Below are positions 43,499-52,951 of a stretch of 64,000 nt of DNA, one piece after another. The stretch is from Candidatus Nitrosopelagicus sp. GTDB taxonomy: Archaea > Thermoproteota > Nitrososphaeria > Nitrososphaerales > Nitrosopumilaceae. The DNA lies in NCBI GenBank assembly GCA_028344575.1, contig JAOMBO010000004.1, positions 27,980 through 91,979 on the forward strand, in the 5' to 3' direction. A program made the translations under genes and the position numbers. Below the pieces are notes generated by a model, which saw only the letters and a program-made list of their open reading frames with translations, had not been told where the DNA came from and ran no database searches. Numbering within the stretch: the stretch's first letter is position 1; each line of letters begins with the position of its first letter.

Positions 43499-44362
43499 TC
43501 AGCAAACTGCTTCTCTAATTGTCTGTCCTTCGAAGTTTCTATCAAACCATTCCTTGTATTTTGGTTCATTATCATATCTGTCTAGATAATGCTGCAAGTC
43601 TTTTTCAGGATCTGGGAATCCTGGAATTATTGTTTCTTTATCACCCACTTGTGGTACTAAGACTTCTCTAATTGTCTGTCCTTCGAAGTTTCTATCAAAC
43701 CATTCCTTGTATTTTGGTTCATTTTCATATCTATCTTGATAATATTTCAAATCTTTTCCTGGCGCTGGGAAATTAGGAACTTTTGTGGCTGACACAAGTA
43801 TTGTCTCGTCTTGACATGTTATTCTTTCTTCAATATCTGGTTGTGTTGAAAATAACTCTGAGCTACTTCCCATGTATGCGGCTCCACCGCCGATAATTAT
43901 TACTGCAATTATTCCTATCACTATCCCTACAAGTTTTCCTTTACCTGACTTTTTTGTAATTATATTATCTGTTTCGACATGTTCGATAAATTTTTCCTCA
44001 ATTGTTGGTTCTTTTGATGCTAATTCTTCTTTTTGTGGTTCCGGCTTTTTTGTTTCTGTGCGAGGCTTAATGTATGGATTTTCTGATGTCGCTTTAACTT
44101 CTGTAATTTTAAATGATGACTCTGTTGTTTTTCTAATTCTTGGGAAATTAGTTTTTTGTCTATCTGAAGGTTTCATCTTGCTTGTCATTTGTCTATGTCT
44201 TGGTGTTAGATATTGCTCAACTAACGCATCAACATATTTTCTATCTTGCATAGAAATCATGCTTCTTTTTTGAAATGATTCGATAATCTGTTTCAATCTG
44301 TCTGGATTACCTTTACCTATTTCCAGTAATCTTAACGCATCATCTATGGTTGAATCTGACAT
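43499..44362 (-). CDS. Membrane protein with a tandem 51-residue repeat
   Basis: 287 residues. A helical cytoplasmic N-terminal part (DDALRLLEIGKGNPDRLKQI, DRKYVDALVEQYL) precedes a polar linker rich in Lys/Glu/Pro, one membrane helix (GKLVGIVIGIIAVIIIGGGA) and an extracellular part with two repeats containing NEPKYKEWFDRNFEGQTIRE. The first helical part resembles short oligomerising domains seen in archaeal membrane proteins. The repeats are almost identical at DNA level too, indicating a recent duplication. Confidence 0.75.
   Translation of the reverse strand: MSDSTIDDALRLLEIGKGNPDRLKQIIESFQKRSMISMQDRKYVDALVEQYLTPRHRQMTSKMKPSDRQKTNFPRIRKTTESSFKITEVKATSENPYIKPRTETKKPEPQKEELASKEPTIEEKFIEHVETDNIITKKSGKGKLVGIVIGIIAVIIIGGGAAYMGSSSELFSTQPDIEERITCQDETILVSATKVPNFPAPGKDLKYYQDRYENEPKYKEWFDRNFEGQTIREVLVPQVGDKETIIPGFPDPEKDLQHYLDRYDNEPKYKEWFDRNFEGQTIREAVC
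43511..43579. repeat. Tandem repeat copy 1 within the 43499 gene
   Basis: About 69 bases nearly identical to 43664-43732 (one or two differences), offset 153 bp (51 codons). The reading frame is kept, so the repeat encodes duplicated protein segments. Confidence 0.9.
43664..43732. repeat. Tandem repeat copy 2 within the 43499 gene
   Basis: Second copy of the 69-base unit described at 43511-43579. The sequence between the copies is less alike, so selection or gene conversion seems to keep only this part identical. Confidence 0.9.
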
Positions 44363-44406
44363 GTACTATCTTCTGTATTGAAATGTTTATAAAAATTAAG
44401 ACAAAC

Positions 44407-45039
44407 TTACCATTCTACATCTTCTTTCATGACCAGTTTATCATTCTCCATGGCAAATCCCATTATTTTCACTGTGTCTTTTGCGGTTTTGGAATTCTTA
44501 TCTAGTATTTTTGTGGCTAATTCTGTTTTCTCATCTTTAGTCATATTTTGCCCAATCTTATATTTTCCATTCATTTCTTTTGGTGTTACTTTGATTACAG
44601 CTGTTGCATCTAGTACGTCCATATCATCTCTCATTGGGATATATCGTCCTTCTGGCTGATATTTTTTCATCAATCCGTTTAAAGCTAGAATTTTTTCTTT
44701 TTTGTCTTCCACCAAAATTGCTTCTCCTTTAATCACCACACTAATGTATAATGTATCTGCAAGAGATGCGTCATCTGGATCAGAAAAATATGATGGTAAA
44801 AACTCTAAATTTCTATCTACTTCAAAACCTACTTTGGAATTACGTTTGATATTTTCTATTTTTTCTCCTCTGATATGTGAGTGCATGTAAACTGAATTAT
44901 CCAAAAAAACAAAATTCATTGGAATTATTTGGGGAAATCCATCTTTATCAATACTTGAAATTCTACCTGTACTTTCTTCGTCCAAAAATTTAATAATTTT
45001 ATCTTTGGATTTTATGATTAATTTTCCTACTAATTGCAT
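44407..45039 (-). CDS. Pyridoxamine 5'-phosphate oxidase-like flavin protein
   Basis: 210 residues with the split-barrel FMN fold: ESTGRISSIDKDGFPQIIPM, FLDNSVYMHSHIRGEKIENI and KVGFEVDR in order, as in general stress/heme-oxygenase-like PPOX proteins. The C-terminal 60 residues form an additional helical stretch. Likely binds FMN or F420. Next to an F420-type flavoenzyme gene. Confidence 0.85.
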   Translation of the reverse strand: MQLVGKLIIKSKDKIIKFLDEESTGRISSIDKDGFPQIIPMNFVFLDNSVYMHSHIRGEKIENIKRNSKVGFEVDRNLEFLPSYFSDPDDASLADTLYISVVIKGEAILVEDKKEKILALNGLMKKYQPEGRYIPMRDDMDVLDATAVIKVTPKEMNGKYKIGQNMTKDEKTELATKILDKNSKTAKDTVKIMGFAMENDKLVMKEDVEW

Positions 45040-45066
45040 ACGATTAGAAATTTCTTGCTAGTTAAA

Positions 45067-46152
45067 TTATTTTTCTTGATCTTTGAAATATGGAATTACT
45101 TTACTTGCAAATTGATCAATGGAACCAAAGTAATTTGAGCCCCAGAATCTTATAACAAAATGATTTACACCTGCTTGAAGGAATTTCTCAAATACCTCAA
45201 TCACATCGTCTGGTGTACCCACTCCTACTGAAGATCTTGCAATCTTATCTGGAATCGTTGTTGCAGCTTCTCTCATCTTTACAATCCAATCTTGGTTTGA
45301 CATTGAATATTCTGTAAAGTATTTTTTGAAATCAAATCCTTCTACGTCTTTTAATCCGTGAACTCTGAGAACTTCTGGTTTAAACAAACTAACTTTGATT
45401 GCTTCTTTCATTTTTGCCCATGACGTTTCTGCATCATCTGAGAAATACACGTCGATATCTAATGCCATCTGGAAATCTTGTTTATCTTCTTCAGTTCTCT
45501 CATTTTCATTCATTGAATTAACAATCTGATCTTTATGATCTTCGAATAATTCTGGTGTATATCCAATTGGTAACCACCCGTCTCCATATTTGCCTGTCAT
45601 TTTTAGTGTACGTGGTCCACCAGATGCCATGTAAATTGGAACATGTGGCTGTCGTACTGATTTTGCTTGTAGACATGCTTCTGTTAATTGATAATATTTT
45701 CCTTCCCATGTTTTTCTATTGTCTGGGTCTGAATCGTATAATTGCTTGATAACTTGTAGTTGCTCTTCAAATTTTGATACTGGTTTATCAAATGGAATGT
45801 TAAATTCTTTAAGATTTTGTGCTTCTCCTGCCCCAATTCCTAATGTTCCTCTTCCTTTTGATAGTCTGTCTAATGTAATTGATGCTAGGGCGATATTTGA
45901 TGGGTGTCTTCGTAATGCATCTGTGACGCATGTTCCTAGTTCTACATTATTTGTCACTGCTGCAATTCCCGCAAGCATAACCCACGGGTCATTGACAATT
46001 GCATTACTCCATTGTGGAACATTTGAGTGGTCCATATACCAAATTGAATGATAACCTGTTTTGTCCGCTAAACTACATGCTGTTAAAATTTGATCTTCAG
46101 TTAATCCTAATCTTGCTACGTTTAATCCATTTTGAATTCCGAATTTGAGCAT
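45067..46152 (-). CDS. LLM-class F420-dependent oxidoreductase
   Basis: 361 residues of the luciferase-like TIM barrel: FGIQNGLNVARLGLTEDQI, WYMDHSNVPQW, GIGAGEAQNLKEFNIPFDKP, YMASGGPRTLKMTGKYGDGWLP. Relatives use coenzyme F420 to reduce methylene-tetrahydromethanopterin or other substrates; which one cannot be told. The adjoining flavin protein strengthens a F420/FMN role. Confidence 0.88.
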   Translation of the reverse strand: MLKFGIQNGLNVARLGLTEDQILTACSLADKTGYHSIWYMDHSNVPQWSNAIVNDPWVMLAGIAAVTNNVELGTCVTDALRRHPSNIALASITLDRLSKGRGTLGIGAGEAQNLKEFNIPFDKPVSKFEEQLQVIKQLYDSDPDNRKTWEGKYYQLTEACLQAKSVRQPHVPIYMASGGPRTLKMTGKYGDGWLPIGYTPELFEDHKDQIVNSMNENERTEEDKQDFQMALDIDVYFSDDAETSWAKMKEAIKVSLFKPEVLRVHGLKDVEGFDFKKYFTEYSMSNQDWIVKMREAATTIPDKIARSSVGVGTPDDVIEVFEKFLQAGVNHFVIRFWGSNYFGSIDQFASKVIPYFKDQEK

Positions 46153-46243
46153 TTTACCTGAAAATACTCGATAACGGGTGTTAATAAAGCATGGCGGTTT
46201 ATGTTGCCACTATTAAATAAAAATATAAAAAAGAAATAATGTT

Positions 46244-47188
46244 TTAGAGATTTCCAGCTTTAATGTCGTTAAGACATTTCACGACGTCTTCTTTTGAAAT
46301 TGGAATTGGATTTGGATCTAAATGACCTTTGTCTGTCATTACTACATCTGCTGCTTGATCAACATCTGCTTTTAGTTCTAATTTATCAAATCCCATCTTC
46401 TCGATAATTTCTTTGAATCTGTCATAAAATATCGACTTGTTATGTTTGTGGGCAACTGTGGTACATGATGACAATGAGTAGCCATGTGGTACACCTTCAT
46501 TCGAAAAGACATATGATAATGCATGTCCTAATGTGGTTGAACAGTTTCCGAAACCCATTCCTGATAACATGGATCCGTATGGATAATTCTCTGGTTTATC
46601 ATTCATGATTGCATCATACAATACATCAAATGCTTGTTTACACAATGTTTTGGTAAGATCATTTCCAAGTTTACTATCATAACCTTCCGTTGCTTGTGCA
46701 CATGCATCACATACTGAACTTTTGATAACTTGCTCTGGTGTTCCGTTCATAAAGTATGAATCAATCACTGCTCTATCTGCAAGGAATCTATCCTCTCGTA
46801 GCAGTTTCTTTTTTCCATCAAACTTTAGAACACAATATGTTGTCATTTCTGCTCCTGTTCCAAATGTTGTAGGAATCAGAATTTTTTCTACACCCATTTC
46901 TGAAGCAGCATATTTTACAACGTCCATTGAACTTCCTCCTCCTAATCCAATCATTGCACTAATGTTTTTGGATTTGTATTCGTCAATTACCTCTTTAACC
47001 ATTTCAATTGATGGTTCTGGTTGAACTTTGTCGTACAAGATGTAATCTTGTATACCCATTTTTCCCAACCATTTGTCAGATAATTCTGGAGGTACTGTTG
47101 TAACTACTAAAGCATTTTTTGGATATTCAGCTTGTGATAATGCATCTTCCCCAAATTGAATTACTTTGGGAATTCTTACTGTATCCAT
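46244..47188 (-). CDS. Iron-type alcohol dehydrogenase; candidate semialdehyde reductase
   Basis: 314 residues. NAD(P)-binding GLGGGSSMDVVKY near residues 81-93. Of the four metal ligands of FucO-type enzymes, Asp161, His222 (TLGHALSY) and His235 (VPHGYS) are present, but the second position is Gln165 (DACAQATEGY) instead of His, as in enzymes with an Asp-His-His site. A protein of this type (Nmar_1110) is proposed as malonate/succinate semialdehyde reductase of the 3HP/4HB cycle in Nitrosopumilus; that identity is inference. Confidence 0.8.
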   Translation of the reverse strand: MDTVRIPKVIQFGEDALSQAEYPKNALVVTTVPPELSDKWLGKMGIQDYILYDKVQPEPSIEMVKEVIDEYKSKNISAMIGLGGGSSMDVVKYAASEMGVEKILIPTTFGTGAEMTTYCVLKFDGKKKLLREDRFLADRAVIDSYFMNGTPEQVIKSSVCDACAQATEGYDSKLGNDLTKTLCKQAFDVLYDAIMNDKPENYPYGSMLSGMGFGNCSTTLGHALSYVFSNEGVPHGYSLSSCTTVAHKHNKSIFYDRFKEIIEKMGFDKLELKADVDQAADVVMTDKGHLDPNPIPISKEDVVKCLNDIKAGNL

Positions 47189-47266
47189 ATTTGATATGAA
47201 ATACTATTCTTACTTATACCTTCCAATATCAAAAACTTAAGTTATTTTCATTTTAATCATAATTAG

Positions 47267-48550
47267 TTGATCAAAAATCATTCAAAATTACCTTTCAATC
47301 ATAATTCTCGTGACATTCTAAAAATACTGAATGAAGGTATGATTGAATCAATTCCTTCTAAACATCTAAAAAAATACATATTAAAAAATAAAATAAAATT
47401 ACCTTCATCTCAAATAGATCTTCAAAAATTTAATCGTGTATTTCTAATTGCGATTGGTAAATCTGCAGGTACTATGACCGAATATGTTTCGAAAAAAATT
47501 AATTTTGACAGTGGAATAGTTGTTGTACCAAAAGGGGTTGTACCAAAAATAGATACTTCTACTTTTGAAATAATCGCCTCTGGACATCCTCTCCCAAATC
47601 ATAATAGTCTAAAATCTGGAAAAGCATTAATCAAATTTTTGAATAACACAACAAAACATGATTTTGTATTATTTCTTATTTCGGGAGGGGGGTCTGCATT
47701 ATCCGTATTACCTAATTCAATTTCTTTACGCGATAAAATACGTGTAAATCATGAATTAATCCGATCAGGTGCTAACATTAACGAAATCGCATGCATTCGT
47801 AAGCATTTATCACTAATCAAAGGTGGACGTTTAATTCAAAAAATGAATTGTAATGGAATATCATTTCTTGTTTCTGATGTAATTGGAGATGATATCGGTT
47901 CCATTGCCTCTGGACTTACTTATTACGATAAATCCACTTTTTCAGATGCACTTAGAATTGTGAAAAAATTCTCTCTTGAACATAAATTTCCAAAATCTGC
48001 ATTATCTGTTCTAAAATCTGGTCATAATGGAGAAATACCTGAAACTCCAAAAAAACCTAGAATTAAAAATATCATACTCTCAAACAATTCTACTTGTCTT
48101 ACAAAAATGAAAATTAAATCTAAAAAATTAGGTTACAATACAATTATGATATCAAATATTAATAATAAAATAGAAAATGTTACAAAACATATTTTTAATG
48201 TGGCGATTAAGTCTAGAAATAATTGTATAGTTTTTGGTGGAGAACCAACTGTCAATGTAACTGGAAATGGAAAAGGCGGACGTAATCAAGAACTTGTATT
48301 ACGCTTGTATGAAAAATTAAAGTATAACAAATATGACTTTACAATTGCGTCAATTGGAACTGATGGAATTGATGGAAATACAAAATTTGCAGGTTCAATA
48401 TTTTCTACTGAGTACAAATTTGATGGCAAACCCTATCTAAAAAATAATGACTCATCATCATTTTTTAAAAAATTTGGAGGATTAATTGAAACCGGTGTTA
48501 CTCAAAACAATGTAAATGACATTGGTGTGATTATTAGACATAACCTTTAG
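47267..48550 (+). CDS. Glycerate 2-kinase (MOFRL/GckA type)
   Basis: 427 residues, TTG start. FLIAIGKSAGTMTEYVSKK, LFLISGGGSALSVLP and IRKHLSLIKGGRLIQ are the N-terminal kinase signatures; FGGEPTVNVTGNGKGGRNQE and ASIGTDGIDGNTKFAGS belong to the MOFRL end. Phosphorylates glycerate to 2-phosphoglycerate, which could feed gluconeogenesis. 17 bp convergent overlap with the next gene. Confidence 0.9.
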   Translation: MIKNHSKLPFNHNSRDILKILNEGMIESIPSKHLKKYILKNKIKLPSSQIDLQKFNRVFLIAIGKSAGTMTEYVSKKINFDSGIVVVPKGVVPKIDTSTFEIIASGHPLPNHNSLKSGKALIKFLNNTTKHDFVLFLISGGGSALSVLPNSISLRDKIRVNHELIRSGANINEIACIRKHLSLIKGGRLIQKMNCNGISFLVSDVIGDDIGSIASGLTYYDKSTFSDALRIVKKFSLEHKFPKSALSVLKSGHNGEIPETPKKPRIKNIILSNNSTCLTKMKIKSKKLGYNTIMISNINNKIENVTKHIFNVAIKSRNNCIVFGGEPTVNVTGNGKGGRNQELVLRLYEKLKYNKYDFTIASIGTDGIDGNTKFAGSIFSTEYKFDGKPYLKNNDSSSFFKKFGGLIETGVTQNNVNDIGVIIRHNL

Positions 48551-48974
48551 AGTCTCTTCCTGCAGTATCCTCTTTTGCAAAAAGATGCCTAGTTGCAATA
48601 TTTTTTTTGGATTCTATAAATTGATAATTTATCTCTAATTTTCTCAAATTTGTTAATTGATTTATGAAGTAGACTTTATCATTAATTATTTCATTATCGC
48701 TCTTCTCTTCTTTAGTCATAATTCCAAACATCATTTCTGAATCACACATTACATTAACTACATCACTATCTTTGATGATGTTTACTCCTAATCCCCAGTA
48801 AATTCCCACATGAAGTGCAACGAATTTAGATTCTTCATTATTTGTTATGTTTAATTTTCCTCCAGATCGAAATGCTGGTGGATGTTTTCTTATTTGGTCT
48901 GCAACATTATTTTCTGTTTTTATTGACCATGAATACTCTTTGGTATTACCATCAAAGAAAATTTCATGTTCCAT
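48534..48974 (-). CDS. Uncharacterised protein, 146 aa
   Basis: Mixed alpha/beta without signal or membrane helix: KEYSWSIKTENNVADQIRKH, ESKFVALHVGIYWGLGVNII, DVVNVMCDSEMMFGIMT, IINDKVYFINQLTNLRKLEI. The pattern suggests a nucleic-acid or nuclease-like fold (charged VALHVGIYWGLG), but no motif identifies it. Convergent with glycerate kinase. Confidence 0.65.
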   Translation of the reverse strand: MEHEIFFDGNTKEYSWSIKTENNVADQIRKHPPAFRSGGKLNITNNEESKFVALHVGIYWGLGVNIIKDSDVVNVMCDSEMMFGIMTKEEKSDNEIINDKVYFINQLTNLRKLEINYQFIESKKNIATRHLFAKEDTAGRDSKGYV

Positions 48975-49050
48975 AAGTCAACCAAAAAGGTGTTTTTTGT
49001 CTATTTAATTTGTATTCTGGTCTTAATGATCCACATCGAAATTAATTTTC

Positions 49051-49257
49051 ATGATGAAGTCACATAATTTCTTCAGAAAGATGGTTGATGAATTAGTAGA
49101 ATTCTCAGCACATGATCCTGAATTGGCTGATGGAATAAAATGGCTGGATAGTCAGGCTCAAAAAAAGGGTATCACATTTTATGATATGGTTTTTGAAGTA
49201 TTATACAGCCACGATGTAAATTCAAAAGCTCAAAACTGGTTGAAAACAAGAAATTAA
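49051..49257 (+). CDS. Small helical protein, 68 aa
   Basis: KMVDELVEFSAHDPELADGI and KKGITFYDMVFEVLYSHDV give a helical soluble protein of a kind often seen in single copies in these archaea. It ends one base before the citrate synthase stop, convergent. No function known. Confidence 0.65.
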   Translation: MMKSHNFFRKMVDELVEFSAHDPELADGIKWLDSQAQKKGITFYDMVFEVLYSHDVNSKAQNWLKTRN

Positions 49258-50421
49258 TTATTTTCGTTCTTCTATCGGTACATAATTACATCCTTGTGGA
49301 CCTTCATATTTTCCAACGTATGTCGCTTTAGGTCTGTATAGCATTGGTTTTGGTGCTGCTTCTGCAAATTTTTCCTCAATTACATGTGCGGTCCATCCGG
49401 AAACACGTGATATTGCAAAAATTGGTGTATTCAAATCCATTGGAATATCTAGCATATAGTAAACTGATGCACTGTAAAGATCAACATTCGGAAAAATATC
49501 TCGTTCTTTTCTATTTTTCATTATTTCTGCAGTAGTCTCTTCTACCCTTTTCGTAATCTCAAACCACGGTAATCCTGTTTTCTCAGATAATTTTTTTGAT
49601 AATTCTTTTAGAACCATTGAACGAGGATCAACTGTTTTGTAAACTGCATGCCCCATACCCATAATCCTATCTCCATTTTCGATTTTAGATTTAATCCACT
49701 CTTCTGCATTATTTTCATCTTTGATGTCTAGTAACATCTTCATAACTTCATAATTTGCTCCTCCGTGTAATTCTCCACTTAATGCACCAACTGCTGCACT
49801 AACTGCAGAATACATATGTGCTCGAGTTGATGCAACCTCTCTTGCAGCAAAAGTAGATGCGTTAAAGGTATGATCTGCATGTAGTATTAAACAGACATCG
49901 AACACTCGTTCCATTTCTTTATCTGGTCTGTTTCCTGTTAACATGTACAGGAAATTTGATGCATGACTCAATTCTGAATCTGGCTGAATTGGTTCTTTGT
50001 CATTTCTGACTCTTTCCCAACTTGAAATAATGGTTGGGACTTTGGCAATTAGATTGATTGCTCTTTGCTGACTGATTTCTTTTTCAGTTCCTTGCTCATC
50101 ATAATAACCTGCCAATGCCGCAACAAATGCTTGTAATACATCCATGGGATGGGCATTTTTTCTCCAGTTTCTCATATTTTTTTGCATTTGTTCAGGAATT
50201 GCCCTTGCTTCTTTTAGCTTTGATGTAAACTCCTCAAATTCTATCTTACTTGGTAAATGATCATGTAACAGTAAAAAGCAGCATTCCTCAAAATTTGAAT
50301 TTTTTGTTAAATCTAAAACATCAAATCCGCGATAAATGAGCTTACCCTTTTCACCATCAATTAGAGATATTTTTGTGTCTGCAATCGGAATATTTCGTAA
50401 TCCGATATTTTTGGTTTCCAT
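49258..50421 (-). CDS. gltA: Citrate synthase
   Basis: 387 residues. Catalytic His in GELHGGANYEVMKML, second His in MGMGHAVYKTVDPRS, Asp/Arg in YMLDIPMDLNTPIFAISRVSGW. Length fits the archaeal/thermophilic dimeric type, not the allosteric hexamer. Catalyses the entry to the TCA branch used for biosynthesis, together with sucCD in this window. Confidence 0.95.
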   Translation of the reverse strand: METKNIGLRNIPIADTKISLIDGEKGKLIYRGFDVLDLTKNSNFEECCFLLLHDHLPSKIEFEEFTSKLKEARAIPEQMQKNMRNWRKNAHPMDVLQAFVAALAGYYDEQGTEKEISQQRAINLIAKVPTIISSWERVRNDKEPIQPDSELSHASNFLYMLTGNRPDKEMERVFDVCLILHADHTFNASTFAAREVASTRAHMYSAVSAAVGALSGELHGGANYEVMKMLLDIKDENNAEEWIKSKIENGDRIMGMGHAVYKTVDPRSMVLKELSKKLSEKTGLPWFEITKRVEETTAEIMKNRKERDIFPNVDLYSASVYYMLDIPMDLNTPIFAISRVSGWTAHVIEEKFAEAAPKPMLYRPKATYVGKYEGPQGCNYVPIEERK

Positions 50422-50559
50422 ACATTCCTCGTAATTTTTCGACTTTTAAATTTTCAAGTGAATTATGTCATATCTGAGAATTCTCAGTCAATACTTTTCG
50501 ATGTAGTAAGTCTAAAGAATCAAAGCTTGAGCATATTAGATCATATTTCATTAATTTAC

Positions 50560-50751
50560 ATGTCTACCTTATCTGAGCGCGAAATGAGACAACGAATTGA
50601 TGAAGAAATCCTTAATGCAACACCTGAATTTTTAGACGTAATTCAAAAATTTGATCAAGAAAACCAATTGAATTATTCTACAATTTATGAGATTTATTCT
50701 ACAATAATTAATTCAGAAAAAACCATATCTGCAAAATCAAAACAAAAATAA
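50560..50751 (+). CDS. Uncharacterised protein, 63 aa
   Basis: Start taken at MSTLSEREMRQRIDEEI; the frame is open back to a GTG at 50458, but the early part is hydrophobic and less typical. The protein is helical and charged (FLDVIQKFDQENQLNYSTIYEI). No family recognised. Confidence 0.5.
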   Translation: MSTLSEREMRQRIDEEILNATPEFLDVIQKFDQENQLNYSTIYEIYSTIINSEKTISAKSKQK

Positions 50752-50794
50752 TCATTTTTGGTTTAAATGTGGGTTCCTCTAATTTTCAACATTA

Positions 50795-51790
50795 ATGGCA
50801 GCTAAAATCAAAAAATCAAAAATCGTATGCGTCTCCCACAGAGAGGATGCAGATGGTATAAGCTCTGCAGCATTAATTAAACAAGCGTTTGGAGGTGAAA
50901 CAATTCTTGTGGATTATCCTGGAATGATGGATAGTATGGAGCCTCTAAGAACTGATCAAAAATTAAAAGAATTGTACATCTGTGATGTTGGATTAAATAA
51001 AAAAAATGAATCTGATTTTGTTGAACTTTTAACTCAACTAAGAAAGCGAAGTGTAAAAGTTGCATATATTGATCATCATGATCTTGATAAGAAAATTATA
51101 AAACAATTGGAAAAAATTAAAGTCAAAGTGGTTCATGATACAAACGAATGTGCGTCTGTTCAAGTTTACAATACGTACAAAAATAAATTAAAAGATCATG
51201 CTGCATTCGTTGCTGCTTGTGCTGCAATAACTGATTATATGGAGGATAGACCACTTGGTTCTAAATTATTACAAATATTTGATAGACAATTTGCATTAAT
51301 CAGTGCAACCGTAATGACATACAATATTGTTGGACATCAAAAAGAACCTGATTATTTGTTGTATTTGGTAGATGAACTAAGTGAATCAAAATATCCACAC
51401 GAAATTCCAAACTCTTATGAATTTGCACAATTGCAAGTTGATAAACTCGCTCAAATATTTTCAAAGGTGAAAAAAAACATGAAAGTAAAAAAGAACTTAG
51501 GTTATATGGAAATCACTGATTCTGGCGCAAGTGGTGCTGTAAATTTTGTACTTGGTTTATCTGGAAAAGATGTTGGTATTGCATACAAAGAACGTGTTGA
51601 TTATGGAGTGTATGCTGTATCTGTTAGAGGTTCAAAACAATGCAAAATACATCTTGGAAAACTAGTTAACAAAATAACTGCTGAAATTGGTGGTTCTGGT
51701 GGTGGTCATGACAAAGCATGTGGTGCATCAATTCCAAAAGCAAAAATATCAAAATTCATCAACGCAATAAATTCTGCATTGGAAAAATAG
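50795..51790 (+). CDS. DHH-superfamily phosphoesterase
   Basis: 331 residues. DHH motifs: VSHREDADGISSAALIKQ near residues 13-30, CDVGLNKKN, IDHHDLDKK near 93-101, and the DHHA1 substrate domain GGSGGGHDKACGAS near 305-318. Family members include RecJ-like nucleases and phosphatases for short oligonucleotides or cyclic dinucleotides. One base before a hemerythrin-like gene. Confidence 0.88.
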   Translation: MAAKIKKSKIVCVSHREDADGISSAALIKQAFGGETILVDYPGMMDSMEPLRTDQKLKELYICDVGLNKKNESDFVELLTQLRKRSVKVAYIDHHDLDKKIIKQLEKIKVKVVHDTNECASVQVYNTYKNKLKDHAAFVAACAAITDYMEDRPLGSKLLQIFDRQFALISATVMTYNIVGHQKEPDYLLYLVDELSESKYPHEIPNSYEFAQLQVDKLAQIFSKVKKNMKVKKNLGYMEITDSGASGAVNFVLGLSGKDVGIAYKERVDYGVYAVSVRGSKQCKIHLGKLVNKITAEIGGSGGGHDKACGASIPKAKISKFINAINSALEK

Positions 51791-51791
51791 A

Positions 51792-52346
51792 TTGTCAACT
51801 GAATCCTTACGTAAAGATCATAAATTAATTGAAAAAGTATTACAGGCACTATCTGCTACAATCAAACTTCTAAGAGATGGGAAGCAAATTCCTGAACAAA
51901 TTTTACTTCCAACACTTGATTTCACTCAAAATTTTACTGATGTTTGTCATCATGGTAAAGAGGAGGAAGCATTATTTCCTGCACTTGAAAAATCTGGAAT
52001 GCCTACAAGTATGGGTCCGATACATATGATGCTAATTGAACATAAAAGAACTAAAGAAATTGCAGAACACATAGCATTGGCATCAAAAAAGTATCTTGAG
52101 ACTGGCGATTCTGCTTATTTGATAGAAACCTTGGAACTTTATGTTCAACATGTAACTGAACATTTATGGAAAGAAAATAATCGATTATTTATGATGGCTG
52201 ATACACGACTAAACTCCACTTCAAATGAAATTGATAAGAATTTAGATGATGTGGAAGAAAAAAAACTCCAAGAATTAGGAAAAACTCGTTCATATTATGA
52301 ATCTCTTGTAGATGAATTAGAAAAAAATGTCTCTGAAGTTAATTAG
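51792..52346 (+). CDS. Hemerythrin HHE-domain protein
   Basis: 184 residues, TTG start. HKLIEKVLQALSATIKLL, FTDVCHHGKEEEALFPAL, IHMMLIEHKRTKEIAEHI and YVQHVTEHLWKENNRLFMMA give the Asp/His/Glu ligands of a four-helix hemerythrin fold with a diiron site. Likely an oxygen- or iron-sensing or -storage protein. Likely co-transcribed with the phosphoesterase. Confidence 0.85.
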   Translation: MSTESLRKDHKLIEKVLQALSATIKLLRDGKQIPEQILLPTLDFTQNFTDVCHHGKEEEALFPALEKSGMPTSMGPIHMMLIEHKRTKEIAEHIALASKKYLETGDSAYLIETLELYVQHVTEHLWKENNRLFMMADTRLNSTSNEIDKNLDDVEEKKLQELGKTRSYYESLVDELEKNVSEVN

Positions 52347-52803
52347 AAAATTCTACAATCATATCAATTTCTACTGTAGAATTTAATGGAAGGCTTGTAA
52401 CTCCCACTGCAATTCTTGAATGTTTTGCCATATCTCCAAAAACTTCAACTAACAAATCTGATGCTGCATTGATTACTTTTGGTTGTTCTGTAAAATTGGG
52501 ATTAGAATTTACAAATCCTGAAATTCTAACAAATTTTGTAATTTTATCAAGTGAGCCAAGATTTGCTTTTAATTGCGCTAGACCGTTAATTATACAAATT
52601 TTTGCAGCATCTCTTGCAGAATCAACTGATTGGTTTTCAGGCACCTTTCCTTCAAAAACTACTTTTCCCTCTTTCATTGGAATCTGTCCTGAAACAAAAG
52701 CCAGATTTCCTGTAGTGACCACTGGAATGTAAGATCCTGCTGGATTAGGAGGTATTGGAATCTCAATACCTAATTCTTTTAGTTTCTCCTCAATCATGAA
52801 CAC
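52339..52803 (-). CDS. RidA-family protein (enamine/imine deaminase)
   Basis: 154 residues in two alpha/beta layers: IPPNPAGSYIPVVTTGNLAFVSGQIP, CIINGLAQLKANLGSLDKITKFV, SRIAVGVTSLPLNSTVEIDMI. The conserved Arg that binds substrate carboxylate is in HSRIAVGVTSL. The fold matches RidA/YjgF; the N-terminal part (EKLKELGIEI) is an extension. Confidence 0.88.
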   Translation of the reverse strand: MFMIEEKLKELGIEIPIPPNPAGSYIPVVTTGNLAFVSGQIPMKEGKVVFEGKVPENQSVDSARDAAKICIINGLAQLKANLGSLDKITKFVRISGFVNSNPNFTEQPKVINAASDLLVEVFGDMAKHSRIAVGVTSLPLNSTVEIDMIVEFSN

Positions 52804-52951
52804 TCATTGAAATTTGCATATTTAGTCCTATGTGGAATTATTCTAGTCGTCAACATTAATTTCAGTTGAATTAATTTCACTAAAATTTCGATAGCAGTTT
52901 ACTCTAGCTAATACCTAGTCAAATCCTGATTGAATTCATCAGTGATATAGA

